Made by a program: the position numbers and the translations under genes. From NCBI GenBank assembly GCA_025529335.1, contig JAMYHX010000702.1:1-16250 (forward strand): a stretch of DNA of 16,250 nt. The letters run 5' to 3'. Origin of the DNA: Rhizopus sp. PT2906 (Eukaryota; Mucoromycota; Mucoromycetes; Mucorales; Rhizopodaceae). This document shows, piece after piece, positions 1 through 7,630 of the stretch. A model generated the notes under the pieces. That model was given only the letters and a program-made list of their open reading frames with translations, searched no databases and was not told where the DNA came from. Each line of letters begins with the position of its first letter. Position 1 is the stretch's first letter.

Positions 1-324
1 TTACGCAAATAATTTTTTTATTTTATGACAACATTTTATAAAATTAATGTCAATAATTAATAAAAATACAGTACAAATAAAGAATCAATCACTGCTATTT
101 ATAGATGTTCTTCTTTTTCTGACTCAATGCGATAAAGGAATAGAAAATATAATGTATACTCTACTATAATAATTTATTGAGCAGTTCTGCCCTTTCTTTC
201 TAAAGGAAGCTTAGTGAATCCCGGGTGATTTAGGTAACAAGCCAATCCTTGTTTATGAGTCGTTTGAGGTGTCTCTTTCGGGCCCCATTTACTCATTTTT
301 TAAACCTTCTGGTGTTATTTCCTG

Positions 325-346
325 AAAGAAACGAGTCAGTTTCTTT
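325..346. repeat. Perfect 8-bp inverted repeat, 6-nt loop
   Basis: The arms AAAGAAAC and GTTTCTTT are exact reverse complements around GAGTCA. It could be a small hairpin in the 3' flank of the kinase transcript or a palindromic protein-binding site. In AT-rich intergenic DNA a match of this size can also arise by chance. Confidence 0.4.
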
Positions 347-472
347 GATTCTTCCAAACTTTACTGTGCACAGTTTTACATTGACTGTTAAGGGAAGGAG
401 GGCCCCTTTAATGCATAAACTTAATTGATACTCCTCAGCCCTTTTAACATATACCAATAGCGACAAATAGAT

Positions 473-478
473 TTTATT
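473..478 (-). terminator. Poly(A) signal of the PHO85-like gene
   Basis: AATAAA on the minus strand, about 35 nt past the stop codon. A second AATAAA lies at 506-511, directly after the stop, which is probably too close to be used alone. Confidence 0.45.
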
Positions 479-512
479 TTCTTATCATATCGACTATACA
501 CACACTTTATTA

Positions 513-1454
513 CTAACTATCTTGTACTTTTGTAGGAGCACTATTTTCAAAAAGGAATCTCACTTCATTAAAGTAAGCATGTTCTAAAGCATCCTTTGCA
601 CTAATTCTCATCTGAGGTTGATATTGAAGCATACGACTTAACAAGTCAATGCCAATCGGATCAATTGTCGTCAGAACCTGTGAGATATGTTGAGCAGGAT
701 AGATCACCTGAGGCGGCTTGTATTCTGGAAACTGAGAAATGGTTGGCCATGTCTGTTCTGTAGGTGTTCCCAACAGTCTGAATATTTTCTGTAGCTGATC
801 TTCATTTGTTGATCCAGGAAATAGCGGACGCCCTGTATACATCTCTGCCATGATACAACCCGCTGACCAGATATCGATTGATGTTGAATACATACGAGAG
901 CCCAAAAGGACATCAGGCGCACGATACCAAAGGGTAACGACCTCATTTGAGAATGTGTTTACTGGAATACCAAAAGCACGAGCAAGTCCAAAGTCACCAA
1001 GCTTTAATTGAAGGTGCTTGTTGATCAATAAGTTCTGTGGTTTCAAGTCTCTGTGTAAAACGCGGTTCTCGTGACAGTAGGCGATACCTCTTAAAAGTTG
1101 ATACATGAAGGATTTGATGATACTGACGTCCAATGCACCACGCGTAGCACGTGCGGTTGAGTCCATGTATTTCTTGAGGTCTTGGTCCATATATTCAAAT
1201 ACAAGGCTTAGCTTATTTTCTGTGTGAATAATATCTTGCAAGCGTACAATGTTTGGATGTTTTAGTTCCTTCATTAAAGATATTTCACGAATGGCAGTAG
1301 ATGGTGCTCCTTCTTCAGGATCCAGATGAATCTCTTTCAAAGCAACAATCTCTCCAGTTGCTCTATTTTTGCCTTTATATACTGTTGCATAAGTGCCTTC
1401 ACCTAATTTCTCTAATCGCGTATATCGTTGTTCGGGTGGATAACCTGTGGCCAT
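513..1454 (-). CDS. PHO85: PHO85-type cyclin-dependent kinase
   Basis: Serine/threonine kinase of 313 residues with no intron, close to the usual 300-310 for fungal Pho85. Visible motifs in order: glycine loop GEGTYATV at 18-25, ATP-binding Lys40, PSTAIRE helix at 51-57, HRDLKPQN with catalytic Asp136, DFG at 154-156, and WYRAPD at 176-181. The Asp in place of the usual Glu in APE is itself typical of Pho85. Family knowledge: Pho85/CDK5 kinases act with several cyclins in phosphate sensing, glycogen metabolism, cell-cycle entry and polarity. I chose the ATG at 1454 because the protein then begins just before the kinase domain, as in the family. An in-frame ATG at 1559 would add 35 low-complexity, Phe-rich residues. 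Poly(A) signals lie just downstream. Confidence 0.93.
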   Translation of the reverse strand: MATGYPPEQRYTRLEKLGEGTYATVYKGKNRATGEIVALKEIHLDPEEGAPSTAIREISLMKELKHPNIVRLQDIIHTENKLSLVFEYMDQDLKKYMDSTARATRGALDVSIIKSFMYQLLRGIAYCHENRVLHRDLKPQNLLINKHLQLKLGDFGLARAFGIPVNTFSNEVVTLWYRAPDVLLGSRMYSTSIDIWSAGCIMAEMYTGRPLFPGSTNEDQLQKIFRLLGTPTEQTWPTISQFPEYKPPQVIYPAQHISQVLTTIDPIGIDLLSRMLQYQPQMRISAKDALEHAYFNEVRFLFENSAPTKVQDS

Positions 1455-1555
1455 TACGTTATTGTTTTTGCAGAAAAAAAAAAAGAAAAGGAGAAAGAGA
1501 GAGGGGAGTTTAGAATTTTGCTGACAAGTTTTGCCTTCTAAAAAAAGGGTTCTTT

Positions 1556-1570
1556 TCATTGTTTCATCAT
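1556..1570 (-). other. Tiny upstream ORF before the PHO85-like gene
   Basis: On the minus strand ATG-ATG-AAA-CAA-TGA lies between the likely TATA box and the kinase start. Its stop overlaps the in-frame ATG at 1559 as ATGA, a geometry that permits termination and re-initiation. If the leader is unspliced, it would precede both candidate kinase starts. Transcript ends are unknown, so its presence in the mRNA is an inference. Confidence 0.25.
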
Positions 1571-1640
1571 GAGTTCAAAGGCACGCTTTTCGAATATCTT
1601 CTCTTTCTCTCCTATAAATTGATAAACCACTACTGATACA

Positions 1641-1650
1641 CTTTTATATA
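1641..1650 (-). promoter_or_regulatory. TATA-like box for the PHO85-like gene
   Basis: TATATAAAAG on the minus strand, about 190 nt before the chosen start codon. A pyrimidine-rich stretch (about 1470-1505, read on the minus strand) lies between it and the ATG, as before several other genes in this window. Confidence 0.4.
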
Positions 1651-2205
1651 GAAAGAAATGGCTGTAAAAACGGTGCTTGAATTTCTTTATAAGATCCAAT
1701 TGCTCCTATATTGATACGTAAATTTAAAAAATCACTGTTTACATGGCCACTATACATTCTACAAGTTACTGTCTATCATTCCTCATAAAGGCAGTCCCTT
1801 TTATTATTAAGAAGTAAACAAATATTCGTAAATAAATAGGATGTAATGGTCATAGGATTATGCAACTTTTGTAAAAAGATGTTTCTCGAAAGGCTTTTTA
1901 ATTGCTCCCTAGAGACACCTTTTTCATTTAATTAATAACTTACAAAGCCGAGATTCCCTTTCGAGGAACACATAACATGCTTTTTATTCCAAGTGCAAAA
2001 TACCCCCTGCTTCATTATTTATGCTATCCGTACGCATATGCTCTCCTGTTTAACAATAATCAGTTGATTACATGTGCTTCCCTTTGGAAAAGGTAGTCAC
2101 AAACCTGGCATTGAAACAGAGAGACACAAACTTTTTACTCTTTTTTCTCTTTCTTTTTGTTGTTCAAGCAGATGAGACCATTTTTACTACAACTTAAGCT
2201 TATAA
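1651..2205. other. Intergenic DNA, no gene seen
   Basis: AT-rich spacer upstream of the PHO85-like gene. Neither strand shows a reading frame with recognisable protein character. A pyrimidine-rich run on the plus strand at about 2131-2160 resembles the tracts before start codons elsewhere here and may mark the old 5' side of the decayed frame that follows. Confidence 0.5.
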
Positions 2206-2818
2206 AGATGTTTAACTTCATGTTGGGAGATTCTAACTCTTGATGAACTGACAGTTGATTCTCTTTCAACATTAATTATACAATGAACCCTGTTCAAGAA
2301 ACGAGAAAAGGCAAAAATCCTTGGCTCAGAGGATCCAGTGACACTTGGATCTCGTACCATAATCATTTCCACAAACAGAAACAAAACGGTAAACCAGATG
2401 GAAGCTTGGAAATAATTATTTGCCAAGTTGAACCAGGATGTAAAAGATAATGTTGTAGAATACACATTCGGAAGATTATATGGGATATTTAAGTGAAATA
2501 GCCTTGGTCTGTAAGCATTTCTTTGTTTAAAAAGCTTTATGGATGTGGAAACTGCAGATATACTTTATATACAATGGCGTGCAAGCTTATTGTAGAGATA
2601 TACAAGATGGGCGAAGATGGGACTTATTTCAGGACTTCCTTTTTTAGTTGGCATATGTATACATTGCAAGGCTTCTGAGTCGATTCACTTTTGCTCAACA
2701 TCACAATTCTTTCGAGTCTGGATCAAGCTCTATGATTGTTATTGAAGAGTTAACTAGATACAAGAAAGAAATGAGACAAAGAAGTGTTGAAAATAGCTTC
2801 TTTTACGTTCCACATTGA
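2206..2818 (+). pseudogene. Decayed coding remnant, family unassigned (possibly transposon)
   Basis: One plus-strand frame keeps recovering after each stop from 2206 to 2592 (stops at 2284, 2413, 2494, 2512, 2593). It gives protein-like runs such as DVKDNVVEYTFGRLYGIF and MDVETADILYIQW. A second frame from 2648 to the TGA at 2816 gives IVIEELTRYKKEMRQRS and ends in FFYVPH. Short GT..AG stretches (2389-2427, 2493-2534, 2592-2647) would remove most stops, but the first two are only 39 and 42 nt, the TGA at 2284 stays, and the third does not preserve frame. Decay is therefore more likely than a live gene. The strand-and-turn pattern resembles the C-terminal domain of some fungal transposases, an impression I cannot verify. 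The opposite strand is also open for 92 codons at 2187-2465, so the strand call is not certain. Confidence 0.35.
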
Positions 2819-3291
2819 TCGCCAGTATGTCATTTTGCAGATAGTTGAAATAATTATAAAAAAAACAATCAGAATCCTGAAAGCTAATATTAAAGTCAAG
2901 GATGTATGATTAAGAAGAGAGGATATGAGGCTGCAAGTAAGAGTCATGGGTTGATGAAAGAGAGACCTTTTCAACTATTGTCAAATATCAAATGGTTACG
3001 AGTGAGCCTAGTATTCTTGGTCAATTATTGAATGTGCTATTCACCCTACAAAATGAAGATATGAATGGCATATGAAAAAGAATATAGGCATCAAGACTAC
3101 GATTAGTGTTTACGATATTCATATAGAAAAATCAAACTCTTCCTCCCTTTTATAGCTACTGTTTTGTAATTCCTTTCATTTGCTTTCATATTTCCAGTGT
3201 ACAAATCAACCTCCGGCACTACAAAAAAGGAAATAGGTTTATAAACATTGAATATGAAAATTTCCTTTTTTCCTTTCTTTCACAAAGCAAT
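2819..3291. other. Upstream region of the MRCK-like kinase gene
   Basis: Spacer with no convincing gene. The part nearest the kinase carries a TATA box (3240-3245) and a pyrimidine tract (about 3259-3281) before the ATG at 3292. A minus-strand TATAAAAGG lies near 3147-3155. It faces a short ATG-initiated frame and a hydrophobic frame at 2750-2974, which I could not join into a credible gene. Confidence 0.45.
3240..3245 (+). promoter_or_regulatory. TATA box of the MRCK-like kinase gene
   Basis: TATAAA 47 nt before the start codon, followed by a CT-rich initiator-like tract that runs almost to the ATG. This is compatible with a very short 5' leader. Confidence 0.45.
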
Positions 3292-6046
3292 ATGAGCGAT
3301 ACATTTCTACAGCATCAATTGAGTCAAGAGAATGCATTGACAGATGCATTATTTGCTCTCTATCACTCATCAAAGCACCATACGACAGAAAACATACAGC
3401 GATTCATTGACTTGTGTAATTACTATCACCTAAAATATCCGCGTATGCGTGATTCATATTAATTTTGTTATTAGATGAACCTATTTGCCATTCTCTCTAT
3501 AATAATCGACTCTCTATCAAAAACTTTGACTTTATACATAAAGATGTATTTGCTAAAGGCGCCTTTGGAAAAGTGACGATCGTCAGACATAAGGATCAAA
3601 TCTATGCCATGAAAATACTCAACAAATCGTACTTGATTTCTCAAATGGACCGCTCGTCTCCAATGGACGAACGGATTGTGTTGGCCAAAAACGATGAATG
3701 GATACCTAAGCTCTACGCATCTTTCCAGGACGGTCAGTACCTATACCTTGTCATGGAATACGCACCTGGCGGTGATTTACAGGGTTTGATGGAAAGAAGA
3801 AACTTCAAGTTTACAGAAGAAGAAGCCAAATTTTATATAGCGGAGTTAGTTCTGGCTGTCGAGCGAATTCATCAATGGGGTTACATGCACAGAGATATAA
3901 AGCCTGGAAACATTCTGATTGATCGACATGGACATATTAAGCTCGGTGACTTGGGCTCATGCATTCCTATCAATACCAAGGTAAATCGTTGCTTTCTCTA
4001 ATGATTATTTGATCTCACACTTATTGTGTTGACAGTACCCGTTACTGATGGTGGGAACAATGTCATATGTATCACCAGAGATGTGTAGCTCCGAAGGATT
4101 TGATTCCTCTCTTGGACCTGCTTATGGTCCAGAATCAGATTGGTGGTCTGTAGGCGTGGTTCTTTATGAACTACTGTACGGCGTACCTCCATTTACTGGA
4201 AAGGATATTCAAATACAAATCAAGTTGATGGATCCAAAAGTGAATGTTCAATTTGACGACTCTATCCAAGTATCATCTGAAGCCAAAGATTTACTGTCAA
4301 AGTAAAAGTAATAAAAATAGGGAGAGGGGGAAGAGGGGGGAGGACAAGTGCCAAAACAAGTTACTAAATAAAGATAGGTTGTTGCACAAGTCAGACAAGT
4401 GCAGATTAGGTCATAACGGAGCAGAAGAAATCAAGTCTCATCCGTTCTTCAAAGATGTTCAGTGGCAAAGCATACATACCTCGACTACTCCACCGTTTGT
4501 ACCACCCATTTCTGCTTTGGATGATGTTACATTCTTCTCAGTAACGAATGACGACGACGATGATGATGAGAAAGAAGACGAAGAAGAAGAGGATAGTTTG
4601 AGAGATAAGGATTTCCCGTTTATCGGATATACCTATGTCGATAAGCTATTAGAAGAACCATCCAGGGAAGTCCAGGATGAGCAAAAAATAGAGCAACAAC
4701 AAAATGGGGACCAGTCAGAAGACTGTGCACGGCAAATGAATGACCTCAAACAACAAGTGTCCATATTACAAGACGAAAATGAAAAACTATCAACAAAGTG
4801 TGAGGCGAGCGTATGTAAAATGAACGCGCTCAATGAACACATTGCTCATCTGGAACAAAAACTGACAGCTCATCAAGAAGAAAGTTTAAAGGACACGAAA
4901 AGACATCTCGAGAGGATAAAAGCATTAGAAGATGAGCTTTCAGCACGTAAGAAGGAGTCTCAGCAGATGATGACAAAATACAAGCAGACATTGGAAAGAG
5001 AGTATCAGCAAAACAGTCAAGCTATTACACAAAAATTAGATGATCATATGCAACATCTACGGACGATGGAGTCAGAGAATCTCAAGTTGAAGTCTGAAAA
5101 CGATGCACAAAAAGCACGTATCGCGGCTCTTGAGAAGGAATTGATGGCTGCAACAACTCATGGCGAAGAGGCATATGCTCAATTGGAAGAAAGATACGAT
5201 GCCAAATTAAAAACACAGGAGCAAGAATATCAGGCAAATGTTCAGCAGCTTCATTTGGAGTTGAATAGTCTACAGCAAAAGCTACAGGAAGTGCAGCAGG
5301 AGAACCAAAGCAGATCTCGTCAAGATGAGCTTTCAAGCAACAAGTCCAAAATACTCTCAGTCATGTGGCAGCGCGATAGAGACCATCTACATAGTGTTCA
5401 ACAAACACTGGCAGACACTGAGAGCAGTCTTGCAGCAGCCAAGCGAGAAGTTGCTCGCCTAAAGAAAGAGATCAAGTACTATCAGATGAATAGCCTCCGT
5501 AAAGAAAAGAAGTTATATTTTCCAATAGAAATCAACGGTGATGTTTCGGTAATCCCGAATCTTATAGATAGCATCAAAGCACCCATGACCAGAAGACGAA
5601 AACGAATAGACTTATCAGCAAGCTTGAGCAATTTATCTTCACTTGCCTCAAGAGATATTTCCAGTGACCATAAAATGAACAGCACAAGGTAAGTAAAAAA
5701 GATATACCTTGTGAGATATAAACTTGCTCACTTTACAAATTTTACTTTTGAAATAGGCCAAGTATAAATGATAAACAAGTGAAAGAAATCGAAAGTCAGA
5801 TCAAAATAGAAAAGGAATTTATCGCAAGTACACAGCGTGCGCTAACTGCCCGTGCAAGGCTGTCTAGAGTGAAAACTGAATTTGACCAAGAATTACATGA
5901 GTCTATTACCAAGTCTAACGCAAAGATACTGAGTCTTCAGGAAAAGCTTAAACAGGTACACTAAATTGTCCCTACTCGTTTTCAAGAATTAGTACTAAAA
6001 AAAAACCATGTATCTGTAGCTCAAGGATGATATTAATTGTAAATAA
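3292..6046 (+). CDS. DMPK/MRCK-type AGC kinase with long coiled coil
   Basis: Six exons read as 3292-3415, 3475-3980, 4036-4301, 4378-5688, 5757-5955 and 6020-6046, giving 810 residues; every junction is GT..AG and keeps frame. The kinase domain spans about 61-325: nucleotide loop AKGAFGKV at 68-75 (first glycine replaced by Ala), Lys88, HRDIKPGN with Asp182, DLG instead of DFG at 200-202, VSPE at 222-225, and the C-lobe end HPFF at 320-323. The AGC tail follows, with a Asp/Glu-rich insert at 357-371 and the hydrophobic motif FPFIGYTY at 378-385. A coiled coil covers about 418-668, then a basic patch RRRKR near 704-708 and a second coil from about 737. Family knowledge: MRCK/ROCK/citron kinases control actomyosin and polarity downstream of Rho/Cdc42. 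No C1, PH or CNH domain is seen. The last exon is uncertain: reading through the intron at 5956 would end the protein at 5964. Confidence 0.85.
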
Positions 6047-6066
6047 AGGTTTGATTATATGTAAAT

Positions 6067-6072
6067 AATAAA
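6067..6072 (+). terminator. Poly(A) signal of the MRCK-like kinase gene
   Basis: AATAAA 20 nt past the proposed stop at 6044-6046. Another AATAAA (6042-6047) overlaps the stop itself. Both support an end of the gene here rather than further downstream. Confidence 0.45.
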
Positions 6073-6307
6073 GCCGCGTTGCTGTGATATACACATTCTA
6101 GATGTTGGTCTTCTATCACTGAATCCTAATGATAGACATTGATATCAGAGCATACACGATGCCATCTTTTGCTTGACAATATCAATCATGCTGCACGTGA
6201 AATAGAAGTGGTGCGATATTTTATGCATAGTTTATCACACAGGCTCATTTATACAGAGAGGAAAGTTAAAAAATCAAGCTTTGAGTATTTGAAACAAATG
6301 AGGAGTG

Positions 6308-6313
6308 TTTATT
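6308..6313 (-). terminator. Poly(A) signal of the short TPP-tail gene
   Basis: AATAAA on the minus strand, about 57 nt past the stop codon at 6370-6372. The transcript end would therefore reach towards the convergent kinase gene. Confidence 0.45.
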
Positions 6314-6369
6314 TGTTTACAAAAGAAAAACAAAGAGAATGGATGGTAGCGTTGCATAGAAAGTCATCT

Positions 6370-6693
6370 CTACCAGACAAATGGAGGAGTAGGAGGAGTA
6401 GGGGGAGTCGGAGGGGTAGGAGGAAGTCTTGGGCCACCCCATCCGCCACCGCCACCACAGCCACTCCAGCCGCAGCCACCAAAGTTACGACCACGACGGG
6501 CTAAATGATTCCAGTTGGGGTAATAGTCCAGCATGTAAGGGTGGAAGGCAGCAGGGTAAACATATCCAGCTTCAACATTTTGATTTTGTTCGGAATTGGC
6601 ATTGGCAGCGTCTTCGGCATTTACAGTATCAGCAAATACCTGAGTGCTAGCAATAGAGAGAGCCAAGAGAATAGCAGAGGATAAGAATTTCAT
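6370..6693 (-). CDS. Secreted Gly/Cys-rich protein with Thr-Pro-Pro tail (short paralogue)
   Basis: A 107-residue protein I do not recognise from any named family. Layout: signal peptide at 1-21 (Lys, hydrophobic core, VFA cleavage site); an Asn/Glu/Ala-rich spacer at 22-43; a Tyr/Pro-rich stretch to about 60; a dibasic site ARR ending at 67; a Gly-rich segment with two cysteines (74, 79) and two tryptophans (76, 85); then repeats of Pro-Pro-Thr at 91-104 and the end FVW. The ATG at 6693 is preferred over one eight codons upstream because it begins a textbook signal peptide. The dibasic site suggests Kex2-type cleavage in the secretory pathway that releases the Gly/Cys segment with its tail. 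It shares this plan and its promoter with the larger neighbour at 7631-8460, so the two are probably tandem duplicates. The biological role is unknown. Confidence 0.75.
   Translation of the reverse strand: MKFLSSAILLALSIASTQVFADTVNAEDAANANSEQNQNVEAGYVYPAAFHPYMLDYYPNWNHLARRGRNFGGCGWSGCGGGGGWGGPRLPPTPPTPPTPPTPPFVW
6382..6423 (-). repeat. 9-nt repeat array coding Thr-Pro-Pro (short gene)
   Basis: Tandem 9-nt units near the end of the short secreted gene encode four to five Thr-Pro-Pro units. The plus strand reads as GGAGGAGTA-like units. The same unit recurs in the neighbouring gene. Confidence 0.8.
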
Positions 6694-6739
6694 GTTTTGA
6701 GTGTAGGTAAGAAGCAAAATAATAAGAAAACTAATTGAC

Positions 6740-6747
6740 TATTTATA
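6740..6747 (-). promoter_or_regulatory. TATA box of the short TPP-tail gene
   Basis: TATAAATA on the minus strand, 47 nt before the start codon. The matching box of the neighbouring paralogue lies 43 nt before its start. Confidence 0.5.
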
Positions 6748-6761
6748 TTAAATCGAGAGAC

Positions 6762-6786
6762 GCTCGTCTATCATTTACCATAAAGC
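6762..6786 (-). promoter_or_regulatory. Shared upstream element, copy 1
   Basis: Read on the minus strand this begins GCTTTATGGTAAA and ends AGACGAGC. Copy 2 at 8522-8544 begins GCTTTATGATAAA and ends AGACGAGC. The two lie 69 and 62 nt before the start codons of the two secreted-protein genes, each just beyond the TATA box. The element could be a binding site that co-regulates both, or sequence kept from the duplication. Confidence 0.45.
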
Positions 6787-7594
6787 TAAAATGATTTATG
6801 AAGCGTCTTTGAGATGCACAAAAAGGAGTTAGAGATGCCTTTTTATCCAAATGTGAGAGTATAGTGAATGATGTGGTGATATACAAGCAGGTCCTAAATA
6901 CTTCATATTGCTTATGATGCTAGAGTCCCTTCTTAATAAAGCTCCACTTTATACATTAGAATGGACATGCTCTCTCTTAAATATTTATGCAAGAACATAT
7001 AACGAAGCTTTTTCCAATCTTGTTCTTGTAAAAATATCTGATCATATTACAGTAAAATAGATGTGTTTATTAGCTATAAATATATGATATAAACAGCCTT
7101 ACTAAGGTTGAAGTAATGAACCAGAGGCTTTTCTATTAAACTGCGACATACAACCAAGTTTCAATAGCACAGCTTTTGATTTCAAGTAAAACACATATTC
7201 CTTCGAATGTCTTTTCTCAGTAAGTCCTTTTTTTTTATCACCAGGACCCTGATGAACACTCTGGAGGCACGTACTCCTCATTCTCACAAGCAGGACTTAG
7301 AGCTTGAGAATAGTTTTGTGTGTCAATGTTGCTTCCCTGTGAGTAGCTCTCAACAAATATATATAATGTCACCTTAGAGAGAGAGAGGCTGTAGAACATT
7401 ATCATAACTGAGAACAAGTAGTTGTAAAGCCAATAGTTAAGAACCACTGTTTCATAATTTATAAAGAAATAAAATAAAACGACAAGGCTCTTATAATGAA
7501 ATCTATATATATTACTTGCAATAAACTGAGACAGAGTGACAATGATATTAGAAAACATAGTTGGTATAGGGACAGGAAAACTAACTGTGGTTGC
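6787..7594. other. Intergenic DNA between the two secreted-protein genes
   Basis: Mostly very AT-rich with no firm gene. One stretch on the minus strand, 7238-7336, looks like the last exon of something: after an ACAG acceptor it reads SQALSPACENEEYVPPECSS and stops after 32 codons. Upstream of it I found no matching exon, only a frame with little protein character, so it may be a gene fragment or chance. A CT repeat (AGAGAG on the plus strand) lies at about 7376-7388. Confidence 0.4.
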
Positions 7595-7600
7595 TTTATT
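7595..7600 (-). terminator. Poly(A) signal of the long TPP-tail gene
   Basis: AATAAA on the minus strand, about 31 nt past the stop at 7631-7633. Confidence 0.5.
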
Positions 7601-7630
7601 TATCAGCAATATAAGCATTTAAGGAAGTTG

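Larger units (their letters stand above)
1..512. other. 3' flank of the PHO85-like gene, no gene seen
   Basis: AT-rich DNA downstream of the kinase gene on the minus strand. I found no convincing reading frame on either strand and no RNA gene. It holds a poly(A) signal close to the kinase stop (473-478) and a perfect short inverted repeat (325-346). Two GGGCCC-type GC patches near 281 and 400 stand out from the AT-rich background, but I cannot assign them a role. Confidence 0.5.
6139..6504 (+). other. Unassigned open frame, possible extra kinase exon
   Basis: Open for 121 codons. The first 75 or so look protein-like and helical, with REIEVVRYFMHSL and TKEKQREWMVALHR, the latter resembling the last helix of a PH domain. 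The rest is only the antisense of the neighbouring Thr-Pro-Pro gene. An acceptor-like AG at 6149-6150 is in phase with the donor at 5956, so the kinase could skip exon 6 and continue here. Against this are the poly(A) signals at 6042 and 6067 and the lack of an in-frame stop before the antisense region. It may be a lost exon or chance. Confidence 0.22.

Noticed and set aside
2187..2974. Minus-strand membrane-like frames (2187-2465 and 2750-2974), possibly one multi-exon gene with a TATA box near 3150
   Set aside because: I tried to join them with plausible splice sites. The first junction worked, but the next exons could only be linked by a 19-nt exon or weak donors. The plus-strand reading gave more protein-like text, so I kept that as a remnant.
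3443..3474. A 32-nt first intron in the kinase gene using the donor GTATGC
   Set aside because: It fits phase, but it is shorter than any other intron here. The donor GTAATT at 3416 gives a 59-nt intron and a far better match to the MRCK sequence before the kinase domain.
6429..6650. Plus-strand frame antisense to the short secreted-protein gene
   Set aside because: Its composition simply mirrors the Gly/Pro-rich opposite strand; there is no motif, promoter or splice support.
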